A stretch of DNA of 64,000 bases from an uncultured Kiritimatiellota bacterium (GCA_934667425.1 CAKULV010000006.1:1-64000); one strand, 5' to 3'. Shown: positions 1-7,981, numbered from the stretch's first letter. The notes: generated by a model not told the origin, from the sequence alone. Made by a program: numbers and translations.

Positions 1-100
1 TGCCATCCTACATCCCGCCTCCCATTGTCCAACTCATTGCCCATACACTATGGTCATTTACTTTGGCAAGTCACCCAAAATCGGTTTACGTTATTTTTTG

Positions 101-129
101 TTGCAATCGCTCGTGAATTGTGCTATCTT
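101..129 (+). promoter_or_regulatory. sigma70-type promoter of rpsP-rplS
   Basis: A -35 box TTGCAA (101-106) and a -10 box TATCTT (124-129) are separated by exactly 17 bp. The predicted transcript starts near 136 and leads into rpsP, whose AGGAA ribosome-binding site lies at 156-160. The upstream 100 bases hold no gene that I can support. Confidence 0.7.
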
Positions 130-167
130 ACGTGCCCTCTTTATCGAAAACGAACAGGAAAAAGAAA

Positions 168-473
168 ATGGTCAAAATCAGAATGCGTCGTACTGGGTGC
201 AAGAACCACGCAGCCTACCGTATTGTTGCGGCGGATGAGCGTTCGCCCCGCGACGGCAAGTTCCTCGAGATTCTCGGCTGGTACGATACCGCCCTCAAGG
301 AAAACAACTTCAAACTCGATCTGGAGCGCGTCGAACACTGGCTCAGCAAGGGCGCGAAGCCGTCCGAGACGGTGGCTTCCCTTATCCGCCGCGCAAAGAA
401 CCCGGCGCTCAAGCCTCACCACGCCGTCAAGGCGAAGGCTCCTGCCAAGAAGGAAGCTGCTCCCGCAGCCTAA
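168..473 (+). CDS. rpsP: 30S ribosomal protein S16 (bS16)
   Basis: This 101-residue protein is bS16 of the small ribosomal subunit. It begins VKIRMRRTGCKNHAAYRIV and continues with RSPRDGKFLEILGWYD, the family signature in the first 40 residues, and ends in a Lys/Ala-rich tail. I start it at 168 rather than at an in-frame ATG at 120, because the family begins at MVKIR and an AGGAA site sits 7 nt upstream of 168. The next gene, rplS, follows after 21 bases. The usual rimM and trmD genes between rpsP and rplS are absent here. Confidence 0.97.
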   Translation: MVKIRMRRTGCKNHAAYRIVAADERSPRDGKFLEILGWYDTALKENNFKLDLERVEHWLSKGAKPSETVASLIRRAKNPALKPHHAVKAKAPAKKEAAPAA

Positions 474-494
474 CCTGAAGAAAGAAGGTCAGAA

Positions 495-863
495 ATGGGT
501 ATTAAGATTCTGGATAAGATCAACGCCGAGCAGACCGCAAAGCTTGCCGACAAGAATTTCCCCGAGTTCAAGGCCGGAGACATCGTCCGCGTCTCCATCC
601 GCGTCAGGGAAGGCGACAAGACTCGTCTGCAGGATTTCGAGGGCAAGGTTCTCGCGGTTGACAATGGCCGCAAGAACGCTTCGGGCAACTTCACGGTGTC
701 CCGCGACAGCTACGGGGTGCGCGTCGAGAAGCTCTTCCCGTTCAACAGCCCTGCGATCGAGAAGATCCGTGTTGTGAAGAAGAACCCGTCCTGGAGGGCC
801 AAGCTCTACACCGAGCGCACGTTCTGCTCGCACAAGGCGGTCCGCAAGCTCGTCAAGAAGTAA
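495..863 (+). CDS. rplS: 50S ribosomal protein L19 (bL19)
   Basis: This 122-residue protein is bL19, which sits at the 30S-50S interface. The visible signature runs from FKAGDIVRVSIRVREGDKTR (about residues 25-45) through RLQDFEGKVLA to the C-terminal RVVKKNPSWRAKLYTER and a basic tail. An AGAAGG-like ribosome-binding site precedes the ATG. It shares the rpsP transcript, and a hairpin terminator follows 29 bases after the stop. Confidence 0.97.
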   Translation: MGIKILDKINAEQTAKLADKNFPEFKAGDIVRVSIRVREGDKTRLQDFEGKVLAVDNGRKNASGNFTVSRDSYGVRVEKLFPFNSPAIEKIRVVKKNPSWRAKLYTERTFCSHKAVRKLVKK

Positions 864-891
864 TAGCGGGCTTTCGAGACGCAAATAAAGG

Positions 892-928
892 CGGACGCCC
901 GGAGATTTGCCGGACGTCCGTTTGCTTA
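892..928 (+). terminator. Rho-independent terminator after rplS
   Basis: An 11-bp stem (892-902 with 910-920, one mismatch) starting CGGACG and closing a 7-nt loop is followed by TTTGCTT. It separates the ribosomal-protein pair from obg. Confidence 0.7.
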
Positions 929-934
929 AATGAG

Positions 935-2128
935 ATGAAGACGAGAACATTTATAGACCAGGTGGATGTTGTGGTTCGCTCAGGCAAGGGGGGCGATGGG
1001 GCCGCGACATTTCGGCGTGAGGCTCTCGTCATGTTTGGCGGACCGGATGGCGGCGATGGCGGGCGCGGCGGCGATGTGGTCCTGCGCGCAAGCACTCATG
1101 TGAGTTCGCTTGTCTCGCTCTATTTTGATCCGCACCTGTTCGCCGAGGATGGAGTGCCGGGGTCTGGCCGCAAATGCTACGGCAGGCGGGGCAAGGATCT
1201 CGTGGTGGATGTGCCGCCCGGGACGCTGGTGACCGATTCCGATACGGGCCTTGTCGTCGCCGACATAGTCGAGCCGGGGCAGAAGGTGATTGTCGCAAAG
1301 GGCGGGGCCGGCGGTTTCGGCAACGTGCATTTCAAGAGTTCCGTCAACCAGGCGCCAACAGAACACACTCCGGGCGGCCCCGCCGAAGAGCGCCGTCTGC
1401 ACCTCGAGCTCAAGACGATTGCCGATGCGGGTCTGCTTGGCTTCCCCAACGCCGGAAAAAGCTCCCTGCTCTCCGCCGTATCGGCGGCTACGCCGAAGAT
1501 AGCATCCTATCCGTTCACTACGCTAAACCCGATAGTCGGGACGATGGTCTACCACGATTTCGCCAAGATTCGCGTCGCGGATGTGCCGGGCATAATCGAG
1601 GGGGCCTCCAGGGGCGTCGGGCTTGGCTTTGCGTTCCTCAAGCACCTTGAGCGCAGCCGGGTGATGGTTTACGTGATCGACATGGCCGGCACGGACGGGC
1701 GTGAGCCGTGGGAGGACTACCGCGTACTCTCCAAGGAGATCGCCGGATACAACACGGAGTTGCCGGAGCGTCCCTCCATCGTTGTGGCGAACAAGATGGA
1801 CAAGGCTGCGGCCCGGAAGAACCTTCGCCGCTTCGTGAGGGAGACTGGCGTGACGCCGATAGCGCTCTGCTGCGAGGCCGGGCAGAAGGAATTGCGGGAA
1901 TATGCCGACCTGAAGGATTGGGAAGGGCCTGTCGGGATGGATGAGTTCCGCCGGATCCTGCGCGAGGTCGTGAAGCCCAAGGCGCCGGCGGACGACAAGC
2001 CCGATTTGAGTTCCATGCCGGATACCACCGGCGACGAGATTCCGGCCGACGCGATGAGGTTCGCCACGTTCCTGAAGCTCGATTCGCCCAAGAAGAAATC
2101 CCACCCGTCTCGCGGCAACATCCACTGA
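935..2128 (+). CDS. obg: Obg-family GTPase (ObgE/CgtA)
   Basis: This 397-residue protein is the ribosome-assembly GTPase Obg. The glycine-rich Obg fold covers roughly residues 1-160, with repeated GGxGG motifs. The G domain follows with G1 GFPNAGKSS (about residue 167), the switch-I Thr in YPFTTLNP, G3 DVPGI and G4 NKMD. The G5 position, normally an SA dipeptide, reads ALCCEAG, so the motif is degenerate. There is no recognisable OCT domain; the last 60 residues are charged and low in complexity. No clear ribosome-binding site is visible ahead of the ATG. Length fits the family (about 350-430). Confidence 0.95.
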   Translation: MKTRTFIDQVDVVVRSGKGGDGAATFRREALVMFGGPDGGDGGRGGDVVLRASTHVSSLVSLYFDPHLFAEDGVPGSGRKCYGRRGKDLVVDVPPGTLVTDSDTGLVVADIVEPGQKVIVAKGGAGGFGNVHFKSSVNQAPTEHTPGGPAEERRLHLELKTIADAGLLGFPNAGKSSLLSAVSAATPKIASYPFTTLNPIVGTMVYHDFAKIRVADVPGIIEGASRGVGLGFAFLKHLERSRVMVYVIDMAGTDGREPWEDYRVLSKEIAGYNTELPERPSIVVANKMDKAAARKNLRRFVRETGVTPIALCCEAGQKELREYADLKDWEGPVGMDEFRRILREVVKPKAPADDKPDLSSMPDTTGDEIPADAMRFATFLKLDSPKKKSHPSRGNIH

Positions 2129-2183
2129 ACCCCGCCGCCTGAGTCCGCATTGGCTGTTGTGGAGGTAGGCGCGATGAGATGCA

Positions 2184-2996
2184 ATGCATGACAAGAAACG
2201 ACTGTACGTAATGTTTGTGGCGGCGTGTTGTGCCGTCAGTGCGGCGTGGGCGAAGCCCGTGTCGGAAGCGGGCCTGAAGATCATGAGCTTCAACGTCCGC
2301 CACTGCGAGGGCATGGACGGCAGGATCGACGTCGCGCGGACGGCCGCGCGCATTCGGGCCGAGAATCCAGATTTCGCCTGCCTTCAGGAGATAGACCGGC
2401 GGACGGCACGTACGCAAGGCATCGATCAGCCGTGCGAACTCGGTCGCCTGACGGGCCTGCACGCGACGTTCGCGAAGGCGATCCCGTATCGCGGCGGCGA
2501 ATACGGCCTCCTGATGCTCTCGCGCGAGAAGCCGCTTGCGGTAGAGCGAATCCCGTTGCCCGGCAAGGAGCCGCGTGTCCTGCTCGTCTGCGAGTTTGCG
2601 GATGTCGTCGTCGCGACGTCGCACCTTTCCGTCGATACCGACGCGGACCGTGCGGCGTCCGTGCCGCTGATCCGCAGGGCCTTTGCGAAATACGCGAAGC
2701 CCGTCTTTTTCACGGGAGACTGGAACGCGACGCCTGATTCGGATGTGGTTGCGTCGCTGGGAGAGTTCCTGACGATCCAGTCCGAGACGAAGTGCCAGAC
2801 TTTTCATGGGTGTCCGATTAGAGGCCCGGACGGACGACCGCTCGACATGGCGACGTTCTGCATCGACTACATCGCCTGCGACCGGACCCATGCGGCGGCC
2901 TTCAAGGTCACTGACGCACATGTTGTCGAAGACCGCGTGACGTCCGACCATGCGCCAATCGTCGCGACGTTCGTGCCGGCGGCGCGGATGCGTTAA
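2184..2996 (+). CDS. Secreted endonuclease/exonuclease/phosphatase (EEP) family protein
   Basis: This 270-residue protein has an N-terminal signal peptide (hydrophobic VMFVAACCAVSAAWA, about residues 9-23) and then a complete EEP fold. The visible motifs in order are IMSFNVR, LQEIDRR, YGLLML, TSHLSVD, TGDWNATPDSDV, IDYIAC and TSDHAPIVATF. They supply the metal-binding Asn and Glu and the catalytic Asp and His of the DNase I/phosphodiesterase superfamily. It probably acts in the periplasm or outside the cell on a phosphodiester or phosphomonoester. EEP proteins include nucleases, sphingomyelinases and inositol phosphatases, so the substrate is open. GGAGG at 2161 is rather far (18 nt) from the ATG. 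Confidence 0.85.
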   Translation: MHDKKRLYVMFVAACCAVSAAWAKPVSEAGLKIMSFNVRHCEGMDGRIDVARTAARIRAENPDFACLQEIDRRTARTQGIDQPCELGRLTGLHATFAKAIPYRGGEYGLLMLSREKPLAVERIPLPGKEPRVLLVCEFADVVVATSHLSVDTDADRAASVPLIRRAFAKYAKPVFFTGDWNATPDSDVVASLGEFLTIQSETKCQTFHGCPIRGPDGRPLDMATFCIDYIACDRTHAAAFKVTDAHVVEDRVTSDHAPIVATFVPAARMR

Positions 2997-3414
2997 GGCG
3001 CCACGGTCGGGAAGGCGATGTGACGAGCGTATTCATGGCCTATGGCCGCACGTATGAGACAAACGGGGGCAGATTCCAGTGCATAAGATGCAATGGCATC
3101 TGCACTAACCTTGGAATATGCGGCATTTTCTTGTCATGCCGAGGTCTGCTTTGGTCGAGTGCTGTGCAATAGAAGCCGAGCACGGCCCCGATGCCGCGCA
3201 TTCGCCTGAATTCTCCAGAGAATATCGTCGCGAGGTATCCGAACTCGTTCGGCGGAGAAGATGTACGCAAGTTGGACGCGCATGAGCAGGTTCACCTGCC
3301 CGGAGTTAGACCATTCTTTGGCACTGGTTCTCTTCCCTGCGGCTATGATGTCCGAAGCCATTCGACACGCTTGTCCAGGATCAGGCTTGCGACCGCACGG
3401 AAAATGCAATGCGA

Positions 3415-3456
3415 GCTTTCGTCCCTCACTTTTTGCAAAAAGTGAGGGACGAAAGC
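3415..3456. repeat. Palindromic repeat, copy 1 (perfect, 42 bp)
   Basis: Two 20-base arms around a central GC are perfect reverse complements. The inner core, CCTCACTTTTT-GC and its complement, is shared with the copies at 3653 and 4276. The outer part of the arms (starting GCTTTCGTC) is unique to this copy but is still perfectly palindromic. No T-run follows it, so it is not a standard intrinsic terminator. Confidence 0.9.
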
Positions 3457-3652
3457 AACCACAGTTATCTTGGATAGCCTGTTTGTGATGGCTCAAGACA
3501 TATTACACAACCATCCTCTTCCAAAATCGACCTATGGGATCTGACAACTCCCCCTATGCTTCCAAAGAATGGCTGAAGTGCCTTTGGGGGTCGCCAGTCA
3601 TGGTCAAGAGTGAGGATATGCCCTAAAGGAACCCCTTATCGACGAGTTGCAT

Positions 3653-3700
3653 CATTCCGCGCCGCCTCACTTTTTGCAAAAAGCGAGGCGGCGCGGAATG
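3653..3700. repeat. Palindromic repeat, copy 2 (48 bp, one mismatch)
   Basis: Two 23-base arms around a central GC differ at one position. The inner core is the same as in copies 1 and 3. The outer arms, starting CATTCCGCGCCG, are specific to this copy and pair with each other. It lies directly upstream of the promoter and start of the ArsR-type gene, so it could also act as an operator or block read-through. Confidence 0.9.
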
Positions 3701-3711
3701 GGGGAAACTTT

Positions 3712-3719
3712 GGTATACT
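3712..3719 (+). promoter_or_regulatory. Extended -10 promoter, predicted leaderless start
   Basis: TGG followed by TATACT (3714-3719) forms an extended -10 element. The ATG at 3727 follows after 7 bases, so the predicted transcription start coincides with the start codon and no Shine-Dalgarno site can exist. Confidence 0.6.
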
Positions 3720-3726
3720 TGTGCGC

Positions 3727-4272
3727 ATGTGGGCAAATTCTTTCTGGAAGGTATGTGCGGCGCTGGATAATCCGCATCGCCTAAAGCTTCTGCGGCTGCT
3801 GCTGGCGGACAGGGAATATCCGTGCGTCAACGAGATTGCGGATAAGATGGATCTCAACGTCGGTGCGACGAGTTCCTATCTCAAGCAGCTGCGGGACGCA
3901 GGGCTTGTTACGTCGGCGTGTTCCGAACGCCGCGTGTATTACCGTGCGATCCCAGGCGATGTGCGTTGCGAGATGGTCATAGAGGCCTTCCGCCATTTCT
4001 TCGAGGCGACGCCGTCGGAAGACCGGCTTCATGAATTGCTGAAAGTCATTCGTGCGCTTGCGCATCGTCGGCGCAATGCGTATTTGCGTTTCCTGAATGG
4101 GCGGCCCGGAGCCGATGCGATGGAAGCGGCGAAGGCCCTCGATATGCCGCCCGCTACCGTTGACCGCATCTTCAATCAGTTGGGGCATGCGCACCTTGTG
4201 GATGCGACGGGTTCTGTCACATATACAGGACGCCAACCCGAAGACGCGCTGGTGCGGGAGACACTTGCATGA
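3727..4272 (+). CDS. ArsR-type transcriptional regulator with tandem winged helices
   Basis: This 181-residue protein has an ArsR-like winged helix at residues 8-75: LDNPHRLKLLRLLL, then NEIADKMDLNVGATSSYLKQ as recognition region, and a wing reading RRVYYRAI. A second helix-turn-helix-like stretch lies at about 110-165 (RNAYLRFLNG, AAKALDMPPATVDRIFNQLG), so it seems to carry two DNA-binding modules. No Cys-rich metal site of the classical ArsR kind is seen, so the signal is unknown. I chose 3727 over an in-frame ATG at 3610, because the earlier start would translate through palindrome copy 2 and the promoter. Palindromes flank the gene on both sides and could be its operators; that is a guess. 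Confidence 0.8.
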   Translation: MWANSFWKVCAALDNPHRLKLLRLLLADREYPCVNEIADKMDLNVGATSSYLKQLRDAGLVTSACSERRVYYRAIPGDVRCEMVIEAFRHFFEATPSEDRLHELLKVIRALAHRRRNAYLRFLNGRPGADAMEAAKALDMPPATVDRIFNQLGHAHLVDATGSVTYTGRQPEDALVRETLA

Positions 4273-4275
4273 CCA

Positions 4276-4307
4276 TCCGCCTCACTTTTTGCAAAAAGTG
4301 AGGCGGA
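4276..4307. repeat. Palindromic repeat, copy 3 (perfect, 32 bp)
   Basis: Two 16-base arms starting TCCGCCTCACTTTTT around a central GC are perfect reverse complements. It starts 3 bases after the regulator's stop codon. It shares the core with copies 1 and 2 but has shorter outer arms. It may act as a bidirectional terminator or a protein-binding site. Confidence 0.9.
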
Positions 4308-4343
4308 GATCTTGTGGTGAACTTTTGAAGTAAAGGGGTCGCA

Positions 4344-5228
4344 ATGTTCCGTATGGATGGTCTCCTGTCTGTTCTGCTACCACTGGTGGTTAGCGCCTTG
4401 GCTTGGTGCCGTCGGCGCAATGTCGGCATTTTGACGTGGGCGCTTCGCATCACCCCGATAGTGGCACTCCCCGTTAACATTGCTTTCGGTGCGTTGTTTT
4501 ACGGTTCTGTATTTGCAATGAGCCTGTCCATCTTGACGTTGTTCGGCAAGTCGGCGCTGTTGGCAATGGTTGCGCTGATGGCGTTGTTGGCCATTTGCGG
4601 CATGATCGTCTGGTGGCCTGGATTTAAATTGAAGTCTCCGGTGAACAGGTGGCCGCGTATGGCGTTCTGGAGTGTCTATGCCTGCTGTAGCGTTTCAATC
4701 TCGCTTGGTCTTATGGTTGCGATTCCGTCCGCATATCTTGGCGCGGGAATGGCCTACGATTGTCGGACTATTGACCGGTCGTACGCGACATGGGAAGAAA
4801 TGGTGCGCGGCTCCCGCTCTAAACGGTTTGCAGAATGGCTTCCGCATACTGCTACCAACATCCATTATCTCAGCCATGGGAAGTTCGGCGAAACTACGGA
4901 ACGACTGACCTGTCGCTGCAAAGAAGCTGATCTTGTCCGCTTTGCGCACGAACATGCGTATCCGCTTGCGACAAATGCGTTTACCATGCTGGACTATTAC
5001 ATCCCCGAACAGGGTGATGTGAGTTGGGCCTATGCGCAGATGGCAAAAGATCCGGAAACGCAACGCCGTCTTGTCTTTGGAGACAGACCGTTGCCAGAGC
5101 GCTTCATTTCGTTGACATGCAGCCGTGCGTTCGATGGTGGAGCAAGTGGCGGTCAATGGCGCGTAATACTTGTGCTTGATCGGGATACGGACGAGCTTAC
5201 AGGCTACCATTGGGCGAATTGGCTGTAG
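4344..5228 (+). CDS. Membrane protein of unknown function
   Basis: I do not recognise this 294-residue protein. The N-terminal half has four to five hydrophobic segments at roughly residues 5-21, 31-52, 55-68, 70-91 and 106-133. The C-terminal half (about 140-294) is soluble and contains four Cys residues plus aromatic stretches such as YHWANWL at the end. An AAAGGGG-like site lies 6-8 bases before the ATG. Base composition is clearly lower in GC than in the surrounding genes, which suggests a different origin. It follows the ArsR-type gene across palindrome copy 3 and may be its target. Confidence 0.7.
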   Translation: MFRMDGLLSVLLPLVVSALAWCRRRNVGILTWALRITPIVALPVNIAFGALFYGSVFAMSLSILTLFGKSALLAMVALMALLAICGMIVWWPGFKLKSPVNRWPRMAFWSVYACCSVSISLGLMVAIPSAYLGAGMAYDCRTIDRSYATWEEMVRGSRSKRFAEWLPHTATNIHYLSHGKFGETTERLTCRCKEADLVRFAHEHAYPLATNAFTMLDYYIPEQGDVSWAYAQMAKDPETQRRLVFGDRPLPERFISLTCSRAFDGGASGGQWRVILVLDRDTDELTGYHWANWL

Positions 5229-5340
5229 CATTATCCGGCCTGTTACGGATTGTGCGCGTGAAAAACAGAGAACAAACAGGGGCAGGTACGCCGAGCATAG
5301 GATTAGTGCATAGGATTTTGCCATTGGAGCGCCGGGTCGC

Positions 5341-5369
5341 TTGCCAGCGCAATGGGATTGTGGCATAAT
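5341..5369 (+). promoter_or_regulatory. Promoter of the glycerophosphodiesterase gene
   Basis: TTGCCA (5341-5346), a 17-bp spacer and CATAAT (5364-5369), preceded by TGG as an extended -10. The ATG at 5378 follows after 8 bases, which predicts a leaderless or nearly leaderless mRNA. Confidence 0.65.
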
Positions 5370-5377
5370 AGGGGACT

Positions 5378-6205
5378 ATGAAAACGACATTGGCTTATCT
5401 CTGCGCTGTGGTCGCGTTGGCTGGCTGCACCTCCATCCACAAGTCGGCGCCTGCGCACGACACTCTGATCTCCCATCGCGGCGAATCGCATGACGCACCG
5501 GAAAACACGATTCCGGCGTACCGCATGGCGGTTGAGCGAGGCTTCGGTTTCGAGTGCGATGTGTACCTGTCTGCGGACGGGCGCGTGTTCACCTTCCATG
5601 ACGGCAACCTGAAGCGCACTTCCGGCGGCAAGCTTGACAAGCCGTGCACGGAGGCGGTCTGGGAAACGGAGATCTCAACGCTGAACGTTGGCGGTTGGGG
5701 ACGCTGGAAAGGCTCCCGGTTCGACCCCACCCGTCCAGCGCTTCTGGAGGAGGTGTGCGCCCTTGCGCGGAACGGACGCTGGATATACTGCGAGGTGAAG
5801 GGCAAGGATACGCATGTCGTTTCGGCCATCAGGAAAGTGCTTGAGTCGCAGAGTGTGGCCACGCCGGAGAACTTCCTGTTCATAGCCTTCAGCCAAGATG
5901 TCTGCATCGAGCTCAAGCGCCAGTTGCCGTCGTACAAGGTCTATTGGCTGACCGGCAGCAAGGGCGCGACAGAGAAGGTCATCATCGATACGCTTAGACG
6001 CATTGGGGCGGATGGCGTGGATATCGCCTATAATTCCGACTTGCATACGAAGCATTTCATCCGCAGGATACAAGAGGCGGGGTATTCGTTTCATGTGTGG
6101 ACGATAGACGATCCCGCAAAGGCCGCCGAAGCTTTCTCTCGTGGCGTCGATACGGTGACGACGAATCGCGCCAAATACATACTTGATGCGCTCGGCGGCA
6201 AGTGA
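5378..6205 (+). CDS. Lipoprotein glycerophosphodiester phosphodiesterase
   Basis: This 275-residue protein starts with a lipoprotein signal peptide whose lipobox LAGC places the acylated Cys at residue 17. The GDPD TIM barrel follows: ISHRGESHDAPENTIPAYRM carries the catalytic His-Arg and Glu, FECDVYLSADGR the metal-binding Glu and Asp, and FHD the second catalytic His. A later CEVKG strand and the C-terminal FHVWTIDDP complete the fold. It should hydrolyse glycerophosphodiesters to glycerol-3-phosphate on the outer side of a membrane. It overlaps no gene, but the flavoprotein gene starts 35 bases later and may be co-transcribed. Confidence 0.92.
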   Translation: MKTTLAYLCAVVALAGCTSIHKSAPAHDTLISHRGESHDAPENTIPAYRMAVERGFGFECDVYLSADGRVFTFHDGNLKRTSGGKLDKPCTEAVWETEISTLNVGGWGRWKGSRFDPTRPALLEEVCALARNGRWIYCEVKGKDTHVVSAIRKVLESQSVATPENFLFIAFSQDVCIELKRQLPSYKVYWLTGSKGATEKVIIDTLRRIGADGVDIAYNSDLHTKHFIRRIQEAGYSFHVWTIDDPAKAAEAFSRGVDTVTTNRAKYILDALGGK

Positions 6206-6240
6206 GCCGGGCAAAAACGCAGGAGAGGATGGGAAGTGCC

Positions 6241-6852
6241 ATGAAGATACTTGTGATAAGCGGGTCGCCGCGTGGGATTTCTGCAGTTGCGGGACACGAG
6301 ACAAAGTTCATCGAGTTGCCGCGTCCGGGAGGCGTGGTCGAGCCTGTGCCGTTCGATTCGTGCAGCGAACGATTGGCGGATGCGTTCATCGCAGGTGCAG
6401 CGGAATCCGGTCACGAATGCGTGAAGAAGACCCTTCACAGGCTGCGGAACATAAGCCCGTGCCGTGCATGCTACGGCTGCGTGAAGACCGGCAAGTGCGT
6501 AATCCGGGACGATATGCAGGAGCTGTACCGGGAGTTCGATGTCGCGGAAGGTGTGGTGTTCGTGTCGCCGCTCTATTACGCGACGCTTCCCGCGCAGGTC
6601 ATGGCGGTCGTAAACCGTCTCTATCCGTACTGGATAGACGGCATCCGCTATCCGAAGCTCAAGGCGGCTGGCGTAATAGGCGTTTCCGCCGACTTTGGCC
6701 AGAAGTGGGATATATTCGACGCCACATGGCGAAGCATCTTCGGGGAGATCGGATGGCCGGAGAGGGGCATCATCCATGCGCCCCGGTTCATGGAGCACAC
6801 GGAAGAGTATCTCTCCGCAGCGAGAAGGTTCGGTAGCGAATTCGGCCGCTGA
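6241..6852 (+). CDS. NADPH-dependent FMN reductase / flavodoxin-fold protein
   Basis: This 203-residue protein starts MKILVISGSPRG, the FMN phosphate-binding loop of the flavodoxin fold. At about residues 72-90 it has CRACYGCVKTGKCVIRDDM, the Cys-rich motif of the iron-sulfur-flavoprotein/NADPH-dependent FMN reductase group, followed by VFVSPLYYATLPAQVM. It probably transfers electrons from NAD(P)H to FMN or quinones; whether the Cys residues bind a cluster is open. I start at 6241 (family start MKILVISGS); an ATG at 6229 just behind AGGAGAGG is possible. It ends 6 bases before the convergent regulator gene. Confidence 0.8.
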   Translation: MKILVISGSPRGISAVAGHETKFIELPRPGGVVEPVPFDSCSERLADAFIAGAAESGHECVKKTLHRLRNISPCRACYGCVKTGKCVIRDDMQELYREFDVAEGVVFVSPLYYATLPAQVMAVVNRLYPYWIDGIRYPKLKAAGVIGVSADFGQKWDIFDATWRSIFGEIGWPERGIIHAPRFMEHTEEYLSAARRFGSEFGR

Positions 6853-6858
6853 CGCCAT

Positions 6859-7965
6859 TCAGCTCCGCTTGCCGAACAGGTCTTTCCGGAAACGCCCTGG
6901 CGTGATCCCGAAAGCACTGCGGAATGCGTTTGCGAGATGGGCGGCGTGGCAGAAGCCGGTCTCCGATGCGATGGCAAGGAGGGTCTTGTCTGTATCTGCC
7001 AGGAGGACTTTGGCGCGGGCAAGCCGCTGTCGGGCAAGCTCCTCTGTGAGCGTATGCCCAAGCTCTTGCCTTGCGATCCGGTTTAGTTCCTTGCGCGGCA
7101 TCCCAAGCTCGGCTGCGATCTGCTCTATCCCGGTTGACTTAGATATGTCTCGCCTGATTATCGCAAACGCCCTGCGCAGCTGGGGGCTATCGGCGGCCTC
7201 GACCTCGGTTGACTGCCTCACGGCGACTCCGCATGGCTTTATGAGAATGGATTGCGCAGGCATTGCCGAAGTGGAGCCCATGAGCCTTTGGAGAAGCGCG
7301 GCGCCTTCATATCCAATGCGTTCAAGGTCGTGCCGTATCGAGGAGAGCGGAGTCGGCTGATTCAGGCAGATCAGCTCATTGTTGTCCACGCCGAGGATGG
7401 CGACCTCTTCGGGCACTACGATGTGCGCGTCGCGGCAGGCGTTGAGGACCCGGGACGCGTCGTTGTCGGAATACGCAAATACGGCAATCGGCTTCGGCAG
7501 CGTTGAGAGGCGCCTGGCGAGGTGGGGGCGGTCGAGTCCCGCGAGGTCGATCGCGTCAGGGAATCCGTTCTCGGCGAGCCCCTGGAAGCGCAGCCGCTGC
7601 ACGTTCCCCCACTTTGACGAGAACCATGCTGCCCGGTGAAACCCTCTCTCTTGAAAATGCTCTGCGGCAATCCTTCCCATCTCAATGTTGTCGCCGCATA
7701 CGCGCGGGACATGAAGCGATGGGGCGGCGTTTGTGAGATCGACGACCGGGATACCGCGTCTGCGGGTGCGCTTTACGAACTCCATGAGGGAGGCTCGGTT
7801 CTGCCCGATGGTCGCCAGTACGCCGTCGCCCCGCCAGTCGGCAGGCGGATGCTCACGGTCGTCGATAGTGACGAACCAGCCGTTGTCGTGCGCGAATCTC
7901 GTGATGCCACGCAGACATGCCGCCACAGTCGGGCTGACCAGCAATAGGACGTCTTTGTGTGTCAT
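6859..7965 (-). CDS. XylR-type regulator (LacI-like ligand domain + AraC HTH), no. 1
   Basis: This 368-residue protein has a periplasmic-binding-protein-like ligand domain at about residues 1-255 (DVLLLVSPTVAACLRGI at the start, AIFAYSDNDAS-like region and VAILGVDNNELICL in the middle) and a C-terminal AraC helix-turn-helix pair at about 265-365 (GIEQIAAELGMPRKELNRIA, then LLAIASETGFCHAAHLANAF). This is the architecture of E. coli XylR. It is expected to sense a sugar and regulate glycan genes. The start at 7965 is preferred because an extended -10 lies 7 bases upstream; a longer start at 8001 would include the promoter. It is transcribed away from the SUMF1 genes. Confidence 0.9.
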   Translation of the reverse strand: MTHKDVLLLVSPTVAACLRGITRFAHDNGWFVTIDDREHPPADWRGDGVLATIGQNRASLMEFVKRTRRRGIPVVDLTNAAPSLHVPRVCGDNIEMGRIAAEHFQERGFHRAAWFSSKWGNVQRLRFQGLAENGFPDAIDLAGLDRPHLARRLSTLPKPIAVFAYSDNDASRVLNACRDAHIVVPEEVAILGVDNNELICLNQPTPLSSIRHDLERIGYEGAALLQRLMGSTSAMPAQSILIKPCGVAVRQSTEVEAADSPQLRRAFAIIRRDISKSTGIEQIAAELGMPRKELNRIARQELGHTLTEELARQRLARAKVLLADTDKTLLAIASETGFCHAAHLANAFRSAFGITPGRFRKDLFGKRS

Positions 7966-7972
7966 GCGGGCA

Positions 7973-7981
7973 AGTTTACCA
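7973..7981 (-). promoter_or_regulatory. Extended -10, predicted leaderless start of regulator 1
   Basis: Read on the minus strand, TGG-TAAACT ends 7 bases before the ATG at 7965. The hexamer matches the -10 consensus at 4 of 6 positions. No -35 box is evident. Confidence 0.4.

Larger units (their letters stand above)
2997..3726 (+). other. Long intergenic region without a supported gene
   Basis: This stretch of about 730 bases holds no open frame with recognisable protein features. Short frames on both strands have no ribosome-binding site, and several run straight through the palindromes. GC is visibly lower than in the neighbouring genes. The only clear structures are the two large palindromes at 3415-3456 and 3653-3700 and the promoter at 3712-3719. 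It may be a decayed or transferred segment. Confidence 0.6.

Noticed and set aside
25..777. 250-codon frame over rpsP and rplS in another phase
   Set aside because: It overlaps two certain ribosomal-protein genes, and its product is Ser/Arg-rich low complexity.
3191..3496. Short frames on both strands in the 2997-3726 gap
   Set aside because: No ribosome-binding site or recognisable motif; parts are translations of the palindromes, which give the same FAKSE-like peptide in any copy.
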